From positions 12,365,971 to 12,429,970 of the forward strand of contig OZ025257.1 in assembly GCA_964019135.1 (NCBI GenBank): 64,000 nucleotides of DNA. The letters are read 5' to 3'. Origin of the DNA: Arenicola marina. Its lineage: Eukaryota; Annelida; Polychaeta; Arenicolidae. The first letter of the stretch is position 1. The number at the start of each line of letters is the position of its first letter. Under the pieces are notes generated by a model. The model made no database searches, had not been told where the DNA came from, and saw nothing but the letters and a program-made list of their open reading frames with translations. The translations under genes and the position numbers were made by a program. Positions 63,172 through 64,000 of this stretch are shown here, piece after piece.

Positions 63172-64000
63172 AGGGAGTGTCACATAGCACGGGGGCGTCA
63201 GGTAGCACGCAGCGTTACATAGCACGTCACATAGCACCGAGCGTCACATAACACGTAGCGTCAGATAGCACATAGCCTCACATAGCACAGTGTCATATAG
63301 CACAAAGAGTCACATAGCACGTAGCGTCACATAGCACGAAGCGTCACGTAGCACGGAGCGTCACAGCTCGGAGCGTCGCATAGCACGGAGCGTTACACAG
63401 CACGTAGCGTCAGATAGCACGTCACAGAGCACGGAGCGTCACATAGCACGGAGCGTCACATAGCACGGAGCGTCACATAGTACGGATCGTCACATAGCAC
63501 GGGGCGTAACATAGCGCGTCACGTAGTACGAAGCGTCACAAAGTATGGAGCGTCACAAAGCACGGAGCGTCACATAGCACGAAGCGTCACATAGCATGGA
63601 GCGTAACAAAGCACGGAGCGTCACATAGCATGGAGCGTCACAAAGCATGGCGCGTCACATAGTACGGAGCGTCACATAGCATGGAGCGTCACAAAGCACG
63701 GAGCGTCACATAGCATGGAGCGTCACGTAGTACGGAGCGTCACATAGCATGGAGCGTCACATAGCATGGAGCGTCACAAAGCATGGAGCGTCACATAGCA
63801 CGGAGCGTCTCATAGCATAGAGCGTCACAAAGCACGTAGCGTCACATAGCATGGAGCGTCACAAAGCATAGGGCGTCACATAGCATGGAACGTCACATAG
63901 CATGGAGCGTCACATAGCATGGAGCGTCACATAGTATGGAGCGTCACATAGCATAGAGCGTCACATAGCATGGAGCGTCACAAAGCATGGAGCGTCACAT
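63172..64000. repeat. 17-bp minisatellite running off the window end
   Basis: About 48 copies of CACATAGCACGGAGCGT, with variants CATGG, TACGG and CACAAAG. The array is still continuing at position 64000. Confidence 0.95.

Overview
The window is animal genomic DNA. Its main feature is one large intron-rich gene on the minus strand. I read it as the complete coding region of CNOT1, the scaffold of the CCR4-NOT mRNA deadenylase complex. I could place 46 coding exons from an ATG at 50625 to a TAA at 10038. All 45 introns are GT-AG, every exon phase joins correctly, and the total is 7,953 nt (2,650 aa plus stop; human CNOT1 is 2,376 aa as I remember it). The extra length lies mainly in low-complexity linkers (exons 16-18 and 22). 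The N-terminal HEAT region, the MIF4G module, the CNOT9-binding region and the NOT1 C-terminal region are strongly conserved.

Layout. 0-9.9 kb is gene-poor flank: a long 14-bp satellite (1.9-4.3 kb), a 10-bp array, a 31-bp array (6.5-7.25 kb) and unassigned sequence that may hold the CNOT1 3' UTR. 10.0-50.6 kb is CNOT1. Intron 1 (5 kb) carries a Helitron/MITE-like element. Other introns carry tRNA-derived SINEs, LINE 3' ends, a 580-bp foldback element and many minisatellites. 50.6-50.9 kb is the likely promoter and 5' UTR. 51.5-51.9 kb is a piggyBac-like TTAA MITE; a truncated relative lies at 0.68-1.0 kb. 55.2-57.7 kb holds a second minus-strand gene, a two-exon leucine-rich-repeat type I membrane protein (469 aa). 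58-64 kb has no gene I can support and ends in minisatellites (20 bp, 17 bp) and a hAT-like MITE.

The striking feature is that the minisatellites in CNOT1 are often not simply intronic. At 13 exon-intron junctions (plus the stop-codon region) the repeat unit spans the splice junction, so each array multiplies a real 5' or 3' splice site together with a few to some tens of exonic bases. Copy numbers run from 2 up to about 58. In exon 19 the unit is exactly 36 bp, is open in frame and is repeated 21 times without visible variation, so use of any downstream donor copy would add a multiple of 12 residues to the protein. Exon 38 has arrays on both sides.

Organism: a metazoan, most likely a lancelet (Branchiostoma). 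The protein is very close to vertebrate CNOT1, and I recall, unverified here, that minisatellites spanning exon-intron junctions were described at the amphioxus Adh locus. The species call is inference only.
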